Assembly (NCBI RefSeq): GCF_030463535.1
Contig: NC_132896.1
Coordinates: forward strand, 26,721,709 to 26,785,708
From: Salminus brasiliensis
Taxonomy: Eukaryota > Chordata > Actinopteri > Characiformes > Bryconidae
DNA: 64,000 nucleotides
Direction: 5' to 3'
Part shown: piece by piece, positions 1-11,752 of the stretch
How positions within the stretch are numbered: position 1 is the stretch's first letter
How the letters are laid out: the number at the start of each line of letters is the position of its first letter
Program-made: the position numbers and the translations under genes
The notes under the pieces: generated by a model
What the model was told of the DNA's origin: nothing
Seen by the model: only the letters and a program-made list of their open reading frames with translations
The model's database searches: none

Positions 1-3000
1 TTTGAATATTCAGGGGGGTCAGGATGAATGAGTGGACTTAAGCTGCAGGAGGGTCTCTGCTCTGGTTTCCCCGTTTTATCATATTTTCCACCGTCAGAGG
101 CCACACAAACAGTAGACTAAAAACAGATAGGAATGTCATGTGTGTTTGGACTGAAAGCACCCCGACAGGCGAAAGAGAGAGATTTTGTTCTGTCTGTTTT
201 GCTCAGAGAGGGTGCGGGGGAAGGGCTTTTAACTCTGTACTGGATACCAGGTTCCTAAATTGCTCTTGACTTGGATGGGTGGTTCTACAAAAACTCTGGT
301 AATGACCTTTAACATTGTGTAAAGGTTCTTTCAATGTTAAAAGAAAATTATTGAATTAATTGAACAAAATAAAAATATTAAACGATGAAACAAACAGATA
401 TTTTTTTTCTGACATGACTCCAAAGACCCTTTTTGAAGTAAAAACCCAAGATCTGTGATTATGCTGACTTTCTTGAATTTCTGCAATGCATGAGAGCAAC
501 ACATCTAGGTACTTTGCCCTTGCATAATATCCCGCCCCTTTTTGGGTGAAAACAGTCACTCTAATTTTAACTGGTGATAAATACACATTTCCAGCTCTTT
601 GACAAATTAGTAGCATAAAGTGAGCATTCCTTGTTGATTTATAGCTATTAGCTATTATATAGTCCAAAACCTATGGCCAGCCAGGCAAGCAATCATATCA
701 TATTGTTGCTGGTCAACGATTGGCGCCGTTATATAGGACAAATAAATGAATAGGTGCTGATGAGTATCCCTTCAGTATGCCGCTGTGAAAGTGGACGAAC
801 ATTCCCGAACAGTTATGTTTATTAATTAGTTTAATCAATGACAGTTTAATTCACTATAGTTTTATTATCATTGCATTAATGCAGCATTTAGACCCACTTT
901 TTCTCAATTTTGATTATTATCATGATAATCATGACATAAAAATCCCTTCATGGAACAGGCAGGTGAAGCTGTTTTGGTACTTTGTTTCAAGGTAACAGCT
1001 GGCTGCAATCAGTGTTAGTGAGCTAGCTTTTAGTTAGCACTATTTAACTTAAACCTTTTGTTACAGGCTAACATTAAAACAAATAAAAAATATATATATA
1101 TATTATTTTTTAACATTCAGTACTGACCTGTGATGAAGCGTTTTCCACAGATGAACACATGTTAACTGGCTGAGTTTAATATTTTCGTCTTCTCTGTGGA
1201 TGGCCTGAAGCCACAGCTCTCTTCTTTTGTTGTTCTTTATTGAAGTAAAGAATATTGTGAACTAGGGTTTGTTTAATTGTTGGATGAGCAAAATGTCCCA
1301 CAGCTGATTTTAGGCATGGTGGCGCTATTATGTTCAAATTGACACCAACAATATGATTGGGTTCATTTTCACCCAAAAGGTATAGTTGCTCGGGTGACAA
1401 GGAAGTGACGTGTGGATGCTCTACATTGCCCTTTGGGATTCTAGTAGAAAGATAGAAATTAAGGTTAATGTTATTTTTAATGTAATTGCTATTAGTAATG
1501 TTAGTGCTAAGCTAATTGCAGTGGACTGGGACAATATTTGATCATCCTATTCTTTGACCATTCTAACCATTTAAAGCTTTTAACAGACAGCACATATTTG
1601 ACCTCAGTTGTAGTAGTTTAACGGCACCTCTTTCAGCAAATAGCCCTTAACCTGGGCTCCATTTTTAATAACTGACTGACATCTGATTAGGCTACTTATC
1701 GAATTCAGTCTCATGGCCCGTCTGTAGGGCTTCCAGAAGGTCCTTCTATATTTTGCTCATCCATTAGAAGTCACAATGTGATTGGCTGATTCCTCAGTTC
1801 TAATTATGTTAATGGGTTATCTGGTGTATTGAGGCCTTCAGTTCTGCTTTTAAAGTCCTAACCAATGAAGGAACTCGCTTGGATGACAGTTAGATACCAA
1901 TGCAGTGGGGTACCCAAAGGTCCTTCTAGGACTTTAAAAATGCTAATTGGATTTTTTATTTGGTAGTGTAACCCTTGTATTGCTATAATGTCTGCAGATT
2001 TCAAATACACACATTATTTCATTGAACAACAAAGAAAATGACAAAAATGACAAAAATCCATCAATCATTCAATTCAATCATTCTTTAAAGACATAGGATA
2101 ACCCAAGGGGGATGGGGATGCCTGATATAAGCATTTGTACATAGCATATTGTTATTATAGTATACATCTCATATTTATCCTGTACACTCATTATAGCTAA
2201 TAGGTTATTGTTATTGATGTCAGAAATACAGCTAATGCATTCTTTTCTGTTCTTTTTTTTTGTTTTTGTTCTTTTGGGTCATTGTCTTAAGTCTTGAATT
2301 TGGATCACTCAGTAAAAGTGGGTAAGAGAGAGTAATCGTCAATAATAAGTGTAATTTGGGCTGGCTGGTGTCTTCATTGAGGCTTTTTTTCTGCCATTAA
2401 ACAGAGCCTGGTCTCTTCTTTACACAGCAACCTAGCAACAGCATGTCCAGTCTTTTTGCTTCAGCCCGACTTGGCTGGCCATCTCAACCCAGCCCATACT
2501 GGTCACCCCTCCTTTTGTGCATTTTTTCCCTTTCTGGTCGTGCCAAGCACACTCTTTTTTTTTTTTTTTTGGTGAGAGAGCGAGTGTACATGCTTTCACA
2601 AAGCAGAATAACTTGACCCAAACCCCACACCCAGCAATAGTCATTGATTTTATTGACTCAAGCAACAGAACACTATTGTGAACCCATTTCCTCTTCTAAT
2701 GTCCCACTTTTCATGCCTCCAAATGCTGAATTGTGTCACTGGACGTGGACTGAAAGTGATTCAGATTTGTGGGAGCACAAGGGCGGTCTTGAAGAAAGTG
2801 ACAATCATTAGGGTAAGAAATGGACAGAGCCTCGGGTCACTGGCTGTGTCTGGAGTGTGAAAGAGTGGAAGTCAGCTACTTTGAGGTCTTGCTGCCATGC
2901 TGTCTCATGAGTCAGTGCCTTAGAAGGCAGTGATTTGGTAGGAAGGTTTGAAAGGAACTATGCGTCATAACCAAAATGACTTGAGCTATTGTACTTAAGT

Positions 3001-3130
3001 TTTATACTTTTCTCAAGAATTATTGCAACTAAATACTCAAAGTAGCTTTCCAAAGGATGGCTACTTTGTAATGTAGACAATATACTATATAATTCATGAT
3101 CTATAAATACTATATAACATCAGCGGGACT
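1..3130. other. Intergenic DNA, no gene recognised
   Basis: AT-rich, non-repetitive-looking sequence. The open frames here are short, lack splice context and have no recognisable protein motif. Small low-complexity tracts occur (TA run near 1091-1106, T run near 2556-2570). I see no convincing RNA gene or promoter. Confidence 0.6.
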
Positions 3131-3131
3131 A

Positions 3132-3370
3132 GGCTGCTAGTGGTCCAGCGGACTAAAGTGCTGCCACTATAACCCCAGGTCATGTTGCCTGCACAATTGG
3201 CCTTCCTCTCTCTGAGGGGGTGGATGGCTCACTCTCTCTCCCCACATAACTTCAGTGTTATACTGGCCAGCACGGGCATCTGCCTGCTGTGATATGTGAT
3301 AGGGGGAGAGTACTAACGAGAAGGTTGAGTAATTGAATGTAAAATTACAGGGTGGAGGAGGACTAAACTG
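3132..3370 (+). repeat. tRNA-headed SINE, family B, decayed copy
   Basis: The stretch starts with a degenerate tRNA-like head (a gene-like phrase around tggtccagcgg) followed by a body about the cacaattggcctt phrase and a run of ctctctccccaca. The same order of phrases recurs at 9675-9950 and 13855-14140, and the 3' half at 52685-52925. The four copies are in the same orientation and well diverged, so this is an old family. Confidence 0.6.
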
Positions 3371-3689
3371 GGCAAGCATCTAATACTATTTATTTTAATT
3401 TATAAAGGGAATTATTTTATGCACATATGGCATGTTACACTCTTCCAATGATTGTTAACATTTGTTTGACTACTTTACTGTTTACTGGAGACCAAATCCT
3501 ATATTGAACCCATGAACTTATTTCCAAGAGGTTTTCAGAGTATGTGTGTAGTTAAAGTTAACTAGCTATTGATGTTGCTTGTATAGCATATAATTAAGTG
3601 GAATAATTTTCCATTGAATGCATTTCTAACCTAACCATTAGTTTAGAATGATTGTACAAAAAGAATGGCTAAAATCATGACACTGCCAA

Positions 3690-4215
3690 AATGCCAACAG
3701 CAGACTGCTAGCCTGTGGAGTAACATTAGTGGTTCTCTTCACTGGCTTCCTGTAGCTGCTGCCCGCATCGGATTCAAAACCCTGACGCTGGCCTACAAGG
3801 CCAAGAACAGACCAGCCCCTCCATACTTGATGGCAATGGTCAAAAGCCAATCCACACCTAGAGCCCTTCGAGCTTCAAGTACGGCTCGGCTCGACCCGCC
3901 ATCCCTCAAAATCCGCGGAAGACAAGTGTCCAGGCTTTTTTCTGTCCTGGCACCAAAGTGATGGAACGAGCTTCCCCTGGGTGTCCGAACGGCCGAGTCA
4001 CTCGCTGTCTTTACACACAGACTGAAGAACCACCTCTTCAGAGAATACTTGGACGAATAGAGTACTATCGTCACCTTATTGTCTTGTGTTTAGTAATGTC
4101 TAAGCTTAAAGGTATCTTTGAATTATTAGTCTATTCTTACTAGCTAAAGTTTTCTTGGGTAAATAGCAAAGCACTTTGTAAGTCTAAATGCCATAAATGT
4201 AAATGTAAATGGTTA
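3690..4215 (+). mobile_element. LINE 3' end, L2/CR1-type reverse transcriptase C-terminus (dead)
   Basis: Translation in the frame of 3665 gives the usual end of an L2/CR1-type ORF2: a LHWLPV motif, then a KTLTLAYKA-like segment, APPYL, and near the end WNELPLGVRTAESL and HRLKNHLF. A TGA at 3959-3961 interrupts the frame just before the WNELP motif, where a tryptophan codon is usual, so the copy is inactive. It ends in a tail reading gccataaatgtaaatgtaaatgg at 4190-4212, which also ends the SINE at 50940-51172. The 5' part is missing, as expected from truncated target-primed insertion. Confidence 0.8.
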
Positions 4216-5900
4216 GCATCCCCCTCCAACACACATAGTTTCAAAAGACTGCACTTAACCTAGGCTACAACAGTTTGTTAGTTAAGCTAATATATATATA
4301 TTGCGCTAGGATGTCTACTATAAATTACAAGTTCATTGTGGAAGATTGTAGTGCTCTCAAAATCATGGTTGTATTCCACTTTATGATTCAGACACTCCAA
4401 GATAAATGGCTGACATGCTCATTAATTTTCTAAAATGTAAATAGGGAGCCATTTGGGTCACAGCCATAAAAAACACAAGGCCTTCTCTGAAAGCCTCGAA
4501 GACCCTGATTCATTTGAACAACCACTGTACAAGTACTATTCAAACCGAATACAGACAAAACAAATGACATGGTACACTTTTAAAAAAATAATAAGCGTAA
4601 AATGACTTAAGCCAAGGTATGAGTTTCTACCGCTGAGCTGATGCTTTCGGCATCTTGACTCCAACTGGACAGATTCAATAAATTCATTTTAGCAGCATTT
4701 TATGCAAGCATTTGTCTTAGACAAGGCCTTTGTATTTGTTCTGTTCATAGCAATGACGTATTAAGGTCATGTGATGCATCTGACGTGCCAGCAGTGGCTG
4801 TAGAATGTGTGCTGCGATGTGGTCAAAGGCATGAGGGTGGCTTGTTTAACCAACATCTTGGTGGCCCAGGCAAAAGGCAGGCCATATTGTTATGTAACAG
4901 TTTAGCACTAATGAATGGGGGGCTTGGGTAAGACCTGCTGAATGGACGGCCTGGAAGCATAAGCAGGGGAGACTGAGGGTGGTGGGGGTTTAATCCCAGA
5001 AGCAATTCCTTCAGGGCCTGCCTCACATCTACATGTCTTTCATTCACTCTCAAACACGGTGCCACAGCACAGTTGGGGAAGGGGTGAACCAAGGGCCTTC
5101 CCAGTTTTGTAGAGTTGGGAACAGCCTGCTTCCTAAAGGGAATTCCAACACCCCCCAGTCCCAGGGCCAAGCCAGGGTCCCTCATAGTCCCCTGCTGTTG
5201 TCTCCCACCCAGATGCCCACCCATCCCCATACAAGGCATCTTGCCAACAACTCCATGAAGGATGACATCACTGCTTGGCATTCGTGGGCTGTTGATGGGA
5301 AAGGGGGAGTAATGAGGTCGAAATGGCCAAGGCAATAGAGAGTGTGTGTGAATAAATGTGTGTGATTAAGTGTGTTAGCTGAGGCAAGAGGGGGAACATG
5401 AATGAGGGGGCCAGGCACTACGGGATGAAGATCACGTAGATCTTTTCCACCCCACCTTTAAAATTAGTCCAGTTTTGGTTCTTTTCTTAAAGAATAAAGA
5501 GGTGGTATAAGACTTGTTTTACTCATACAAAGTTGAAGAGTTTTGAAACCAGGAATTTGAAGATTATCTAAACTGGAAGATGGTAAAATCGGAATTGCAT
5601 TTTGACGTTGGCCAGTCAAATAACTAATAACATTATACATCACTGATGTTGTTTTCTGTATTTAATATATAATGATCATAATTTAACTTGAGATGTGAGA
5701 TACTAAGTTTTTATAAAACAATAACTTGGTATCTCCAAAATGGCAACTTTACAGGTAAAAAAAAAAAAACATTAACTTTCAAAGATTTTATTTCAAGTCA
5801 TTTTTGATTGGTAGAATGTAAAGAACATCTACCAGATTAAAATTGAGATACAAGGTTTTTGCATGACAGTGAAGATATGTAGTGGTATTTATGACTGTAT
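4216..5900. other. Intergenic DNA, no gene recognised
   Basis: Contains overlapping open frames on both strands at 4823-5418, but these have no motif and no splice structure. I see no named repeat apart from short A-runs near 5760. Confidence 0.55.
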
Positions 5901-5904
5901 GCAT

Positions 5905-6478
5905 ACACTGCCATGCAAATTTGTGCACCCCTGGTCAGAATTTCTATTACTGTGAATAGCTAAGTGGCTGATTGTTGACCCAATTTATGTTTACACCTTT
6001 TTTACCTTTAAAATAACATAAGAAATGGACAAAGAAAACACCCTTTTGGCAAGTACCACAGCTTGTAAGCACTTCTTTAGACAGTCTTGCCATCTTGCAA
6101 TTCTTGTTTGTTTGTTTTTTTACCCATTCTTTCTTACAAAAGGCTTCCAGTTCTGTCATATACAGTACTTGGGCAAGCTTGCATGACCTGCTATTTTGAG
6201 GTCTACCCACAGATTGTTCAAATGTTCAAGTCATTGCAGGCCACAGCAAAACCTTCATCTTGTGCCTTTTGAGGGAGTCCATTGTGGATTATGAAGTGTG
6301 TTTAGTATCATTATCCTGCTGTAGAAAGCTTCTTCCTTTTATTTTCAGCATTTTTACAACTTTGATGTTTACTTTTAAAATTTGCTTATATTTCTGAATT
6401 TCAGAACTGAATTCATACTTCCATCCAGTGAAATGTTCTCTGTGCCACTAGGGCAACCATCTCAGTCTAACCCCCCGA
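5905..6478 (-). mobile_element. Tc1-like DNA transposon fragment (dead)
   Basis: The plus strand begins with a subterminal phrase (tttgtgcacccctggtcagaa at about 5920) that I recognise from a Tc1-like family common in fish. On the minus strand, the frame at 5947-6210 shows transposase-like residues (TELEAFCKKEW and a C-terminal stretch). The frame is broken by many changes and the element stops near 6478 without its far inverted repeat. A second fragment of the same family lies at 15880-16115. Confidence 0.65.
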
Positions 6479-9239
6479 TGATTCTTCTTTCATTCGCTAA
6501 ATTAGTTATTCTTCACCACTATTTGAACAGACATTTGGTTTTGTCCACTTAAGGTTTGTTGAGAAACTCTACGTTCCAGTTGTCTCTGCATTGTTCTATG
6601 CAGTTCAAAAGGTGGTTGTTGGGATGGAAAGGGGTGTGGCCTATGTAAAACAAGTCCCCATGGACTGTATACATGACCACACTACCAAAGCCCTCCTTCT
6701 CCTTTGCTATATACATAGCCCATTTAGTGATGTGCCATTGTGTGTCGGACGCGCTTTGTCAGCTCCTTTGGAGGACTTCCTTTACGAGGCACTGGCCTTT
6801 GAATATTAACTGTGTGATCACTCTTGCCACACAAGGAGCCTCCTTCGAGCCCTCAGTCAAAATAGGCGAGTTTCGGCCAAGCACTCGGCTCTGCCTATTG
6901 TGCTCCTGCTGAAGCCTGCATGGTTAATTATAAAGGAGCCCTTGAGTTTTCTCAATGGTCTGGAGCAAGCTTTGCTTTTGCTGCTTCTATCCCTGCAAAA
7001 ATAACATGCCTTTGTAATAGCAAATGTGAGAATCTACTGAAGCAGATAAATCAACTTTTTCTGCAGGATTATAGAAAATTAGATTGGTGGAAATGGGATT
7101 TTGTTGGCATTTCAGATCTGTGGGTCCAAGCAAAATAAAACCTATGCAATAAAATGGCCATGGCACTTTGGGCAGGAAGGAGACTTTCCCTGATGTTTGG
7201 GTGGCCTAATAATGCATTTTATTGAGTCGCAGGAAATCCTAATTAGAATCGGAAGTGTCTTGTCAGAGCCAGATGTGCAATAGCAAACAGACAGGAGACT
7301 GACTGAGGCACTAGCATGGAGCATACAAGCATGCACATCGATCATTGTGGTTACAAAACCCCATCTCCAAAAAATATTATAGTCAAACCTGATTTTGAGC
7401 CACACTTAGAAATAAAAATAATAATTGTAAGTTGGTCTTATAAGCTGAAAATATGTTAATTGCCTAAAGAAAACTGTAACTAATTTGTATGAAACAAACA
7501 ATAAAAAGACATTTCACTGAATTTAATCTATATATTTTGATCCAAAGAAAATTCCATTGGTTAAAAGACAAATTAATTGTATGTGTTTCCATTTTGCTCA
7601 ACAACTGCCAACTTTTATTTTGGAGGGTGCCCTTTTGTGAATTTTGTAAATTTTGGTAATGTTTGAGTTTTGGGTCTGCGGGTGGCCTAAATAGCCTGTA
7701 GGCAGAATAGACAAATATCAAGTATTTGAAGAATATGAGGTATTTACATCCCTTTTCATTGCTAAACAGTACCTATGCAAGTAGGAGGGGTGCTTTGTCA
7801 AGTCGATGGCTCCACACCTAAAAACTATGCCAAATCGGCATAGTTATGCTGTGACCAAAATGATCATGGCTCTGTTGGCATACAGTGCCATGCTAAAAAA
7901 GAGTATACAGGATACAATACAAAGTTTTTTGGCATGCTGATTATCTGCTGTGTGTGGACAGGGAGGTTCACTTCATACTGGGTAAATCTGTATAAACCTC
8001 AAAAAAGAGTAACACTTAAACTGGGTATTACTTCCTTGCTGTAAAATAAAGAAGGGAGAATGTGAAAGCTGTCATATCACTTCCGTTTCTTTTTGCCGCC
8101 ACTGCTTTTGTGTCACAATCTCAGGCTAACAAGTAAATACTTGCTTTGGCAGTCCACTGAGCAGCAGGCTTTCTCCGGGGTCGCCTGTTCTCAGACTACT
8201 CCTTCATTATTTATGAAAGTGTTGGATACAATGCCTGTACATCTATGTCACAATAGGGAGAAGAAAAGGAACCTTTTCTTTATCTACAGCCTGGCCCTGG
8301 GCTTCAAGCCAAGAACAGCTTAGCAGAATAACAGCCAAGTATGAAAAAAGCTGCGCAACAGTTAGAGACTGGCAGACTCTGAAGGCTTCTGACGTTCCAT
8401 GCATTGAGATCCTGGCTTCGGCAGCAGTGGTTTATTTGACCAATTGTCTGTCCACTGGTCTCTGGTGTTCAGTGTCTCCTCGTATGTTTATATCCATGTC
8501 TCACGGCCTGTCTCTGAACTCACCGGTGACTCTTCGCTTATGGAAATCTGCTGTATGTATTTATTGAGTGGTATATATATATATGAGGTATGTAGGTCCA
8601 ATGAGGTATGTAGGTGTTTGTAGACACCTGCTCATTCAAAGTTTCTTCTGAAACTAGGGTATTAATATTGACTTTGTTCTAACGTACCCATTTTCTGAGG
8701 TTATCACTCTCTACTCTTCTGGGAAGGCTTTCCATTACATGGTGGGTTGTGGTGAGGATTTGATTGACTTTTGTTTGAGTGAGTAGAGTTGCTGATGTTG
8801 CAGGATTTGTTTTGGATCAATAATAACTCTTCACTTGACAGCTGACATTTGACAGGGTCACCTAAGCTTAATTGCAGCTGCTCTAGAGTGTCCTTTTTAT
8901 TCTTTTCATTCCCATATAGGAACTTTGCTGCACACAGTATGTTTGCAGGGTTCTGTTCATCTAAATTGTACAAGAACTAAAAGATAAAGACAGGATAGAC
9001 AGAATTAGTCTGGAGTCAGTTCAAACTGCAGACACTGTAGAAGTAGTAAGTCAGGCAGGCAATTTAACATGTATATTCCAAAATAATCCAAAAAAGGTTC
9101 TTGCTTGAAAACCTTACTACATACTCTTCAAGTCGGCAAAGCTTGAAGGACTGGTTTCCATCATTTCCATAATTTCTGTCATTTTTAACAGAGGCACAAA
9201 AACAACACAGATGGTTTTTCCTCTCTATAGTTGGCCAAC
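6479..9239. other. Intergenic DNA, no gene recognised
   Basis: No coding region, RNA gene or named repeat that I can support. The minus-strand open frame at 8704-8973 is followed 300 bases upstream by a LINE-like fragment and might belong to the same old insertion, but I see no motif in it. Confidence 0.5.
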
Positions 9240-9648
9240 ATTCAAAAATGTCCCCAATGTGGGCCTTGGATTACAAAGCTAAGACCCCTGAAAAAGTAAG
9301 ACCAAGGACCAAAACTCGAGTTTTGCACATGACCAGAGCATGTGGACATGAGTGGCTGGGGTAGCATTGCACCGATTACATTCAAGATTAATGTCCGTGA
9401 AAGGTTTTGATCCTTTTTTTTTGTTCATTCGTTCAGTGAGTGTATTGTGTAGAAGTATGAACTCTAAATAATGTGAACGTTGTTCCTGTGGAATGTTTGC
9501 ATCTAAATCTTGTTCCCAGTGTTTGTAGCCCCCAAAAAGGAGCGCTGGATCTTCCAAAAATGTTGTCCAGGTTGAATATTGGGCCTTTAAAAGACAAAAG
9601 TGGTTTCACAAAGGTGTCACACAGGGGTAAAGCTACATCACATTTCAC
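9240..9648 (-). mobile_element. L1/Tx1-type LINE ORF2 C-terminal fragment (dead)
   Basis: The minus-strand frame 9279-9557 encodes an LEFILL segment followed by a cysteine motif of the type CNRCN...ATHVHMLWSC, which is characteristic of the C-terminal zinc-knuckle region of L1-clade ORF2 proteins. The upstream part continues in another frame (9433-9648), so the copy is frameshifted and 5' truncated. Confidence 0.6.
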
Positions 9649-9674
9649 AGTCCTCTTATATTCTGTTTACATGT

Positions 9675-9952
9675 TCATCACTGTCACTATGAGCCAAGGA
9701 TCACTGGTTCGAATCCCGGGTCATGCTGCTTGCCATCAGCAGCCAGAGTCTGAAAGAGCACAGTTGGCCTTGCTTTATAAGGGGTGGGTTGATGACACTT
9801 CCTCCCCACATCACTCCCAGTGGGCTGTCTTTTTTGGCAATTACAAAAGGTGGTTGGCTGGCTTGCCTGAGGCTAGTCCTCAACCGCCTAATGTTGGGAC
9901 CATTGGTAGTGATAGAGGGAGTAACATGAATAGGTATTGGGTAATTGACTTT
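9675..9952 (+). repeat. tRNA-headed SINE, family B
   Basis: Has a B-box-like phrase, ggttcgaatcccgggtc, at 9706-9722, the body phrase catcagcagccagagtctgaaagagcacagttggcc, and a 3' end near tgatagagggagt and gggtaattgac. It is the same family as the copies at 3132, 13855 and 52685. The split B box marks RNA polymerase III ancestry. It is a repeat, not a tRNA gene. Confidence 0.7.
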
Positions 9953-11443
9953 TTTTCTAAATTGGAACTTTATTTATAATTTTTTAATAAATTATAAAAA
10001 AAAAATTAACAAATGTTTCATTACAAGTTCATCAAGTTGACTGAATGGAAAAAAAGGCAATAAAATGTTATGCTATATAAAGATTTTGTTATTAGTACAT
10101 TTTGTATATTCAAATAACATTTAGTATTCAAATGGTTCTTTGAGTTGTCACAATCTATATGGTTATATGACTGTCCAATTGTGACCTATACAGTATGTAC
10201 ATCCAGTATATGTACATATTCAGTAAACATATATACAGGCTATATATTTATGAACACATATTTAGAATATAATTACCTTGTATAACTAAATAAATCTATA
10301 AAGAACCATTATATATTTCACTTTGTTTTCCTCCTTTTTAGTGCCTGGCAAATCAGAAACCTGTCCTTTTAGCCCCTGTGCCTCACAGCTTGCACTACAT
10401 TTGGCTTCAAAACAAAACACCTGGGTTCTTTTAAAAAAGCCTTTGTACATTGGTCTGTGATCCACTAAATGTACTGAAACCCCCTACTGACCCCCTAACT
10501 CGTTCACAAAAAAACTCCAAACAGGTTCCATTCCCAGCCCTGAGGGTAATCCAGCCAGTGCCAAAAGATCAGCTGTTCCATATTTACTGCAGCTGTGAAG
10601 TTACCAATAATTATGAACTCTCAGTCTGAGGCTCTGTTCAGACAGGCAGCTCAGGTCGGATATTTTGTGCCACAATCTTTTGGCCGTCTGAATGGTGAAT
10701 GAGTGGGAAATGGGACTTTATCCAGTGAGATTCAATCCTTATTTGTATGATTCAGATTAAATCTCTGGACATGTGACTATTGCCTGGCCCACTTTAGGAT
10801 AATTGGGATAATCGAGACGATTTTGAGGCCGATTTTCTCTTCCAGACAATCGCAAAATGTCCTTCAGAGTGATTGTGAATCATGATCTCCCAGATCATCA
10901 TGTAGTGTGTGGTGTCTATTATCCAATGTTTAATCCTCTGATCATCACTCAGAGAAGTCAGGGCCACCCGATTGTGAAATGTAAATATGGAACGTGTTCA
11001 ATAAATATAAATATTTTCTGTAGTGTGGGGTGGAGTTGTGGGAAATGCGGGAAACTTTGACCTCGTGCCTGAAAGACTGTCAACCAAAAAGAGCCAGGGT
11101 GGATGGTGAGTGTGACCATATAGCTATATTTCTTTACCTTATGTGTGCAATGTACATAGCTACTTATGCATGTGCATATTCACCTCAAGCTTATGTTACA
11201 ATATGCATAAGCCTTGGTGACTTAATTTGACGTTTTCTGAACAGACAGTGCTCACTACCAGCATAGCAACAGTTTCGCTGTCATTCACCATGTTTGTTCA
11301 CATCCAGTAACTATCAAATGTGTGGTGTTTCATTCAGGGCAGATGACTTATTGTGGGGTGACTAACAACGAATACCCGATCGATCAAAGACAACATCAGT
11401 TGGGATTTTAAAATTCCCGTAGTTCCTGTCCAGAATTTAGCCT
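9953..11443. other. Intergenic DNA, no gene recognised
   Basis: AT-rich, with TATA-like runs near 10190-10310 and no supported coding sequence. The stretch 10630-10990 is rich in short inverted words and may be an old non-autonomous DNA element, but I could not define its ends. Confidence 0.5.
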
Positions 11444-11752
11444 ATAGGGGCAGTGGTGGCTCAATAGGGGCAGTGGTGGCTCAGCGGTTAGAGCGCCGGG
11501 ATATCGATAACAGGGTTGTGGGTTCGATTCCCGGGCTCGGCAAGCTGCCACTGTTGGGCCCTTGAGCAAGGCCCTTTACCCTCTCTGCTCCCCGGGCGCT
11601 GGAGTTGGCTGCCCACCGCTCTGGGTGTGTGTGTGTACTCACTGCCCCTAACACATGTGTGTGTGTGAGTGTGTGTTCACTACCAGATGGGTTAAATGCG
11701 GAGGACACATTTCGCTGTACAGCGACAAATACGTGCACCTTACCTTGCACCT
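11444..11752 (+). repeat. tRNA-headed SINE, family A, nearly intact
   Basis: Head with A-box and B-box phrases (ggctcagcggttagagcg at 11480-11497 and ggttcgattcccggg at 11521-11535), then the body phrase ttgagcaaggccctttaccctctctgctccccgggcgctgg, a GT-rich microsatellite at 11627-11682, and the 3' phrase gtacagcgacaaatacgtgcacctta. The reverse copy at 33352-33662 matches it across the whole length. Its first 20 bases are duplicated in tandem at 11444-11463 and 11464-11483. Confidence 0.8.

Noticed and set aside
4823-5418. Overlapping frames on both strands
   Set aside because: No motif, no codon pattern, no splice context, and mutual overlap.
9700-9725. tRNA gene from the B-box-like word
   Set aside because: The A box and cloverleaf do not fit. 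Other copies show it is a SINE head.
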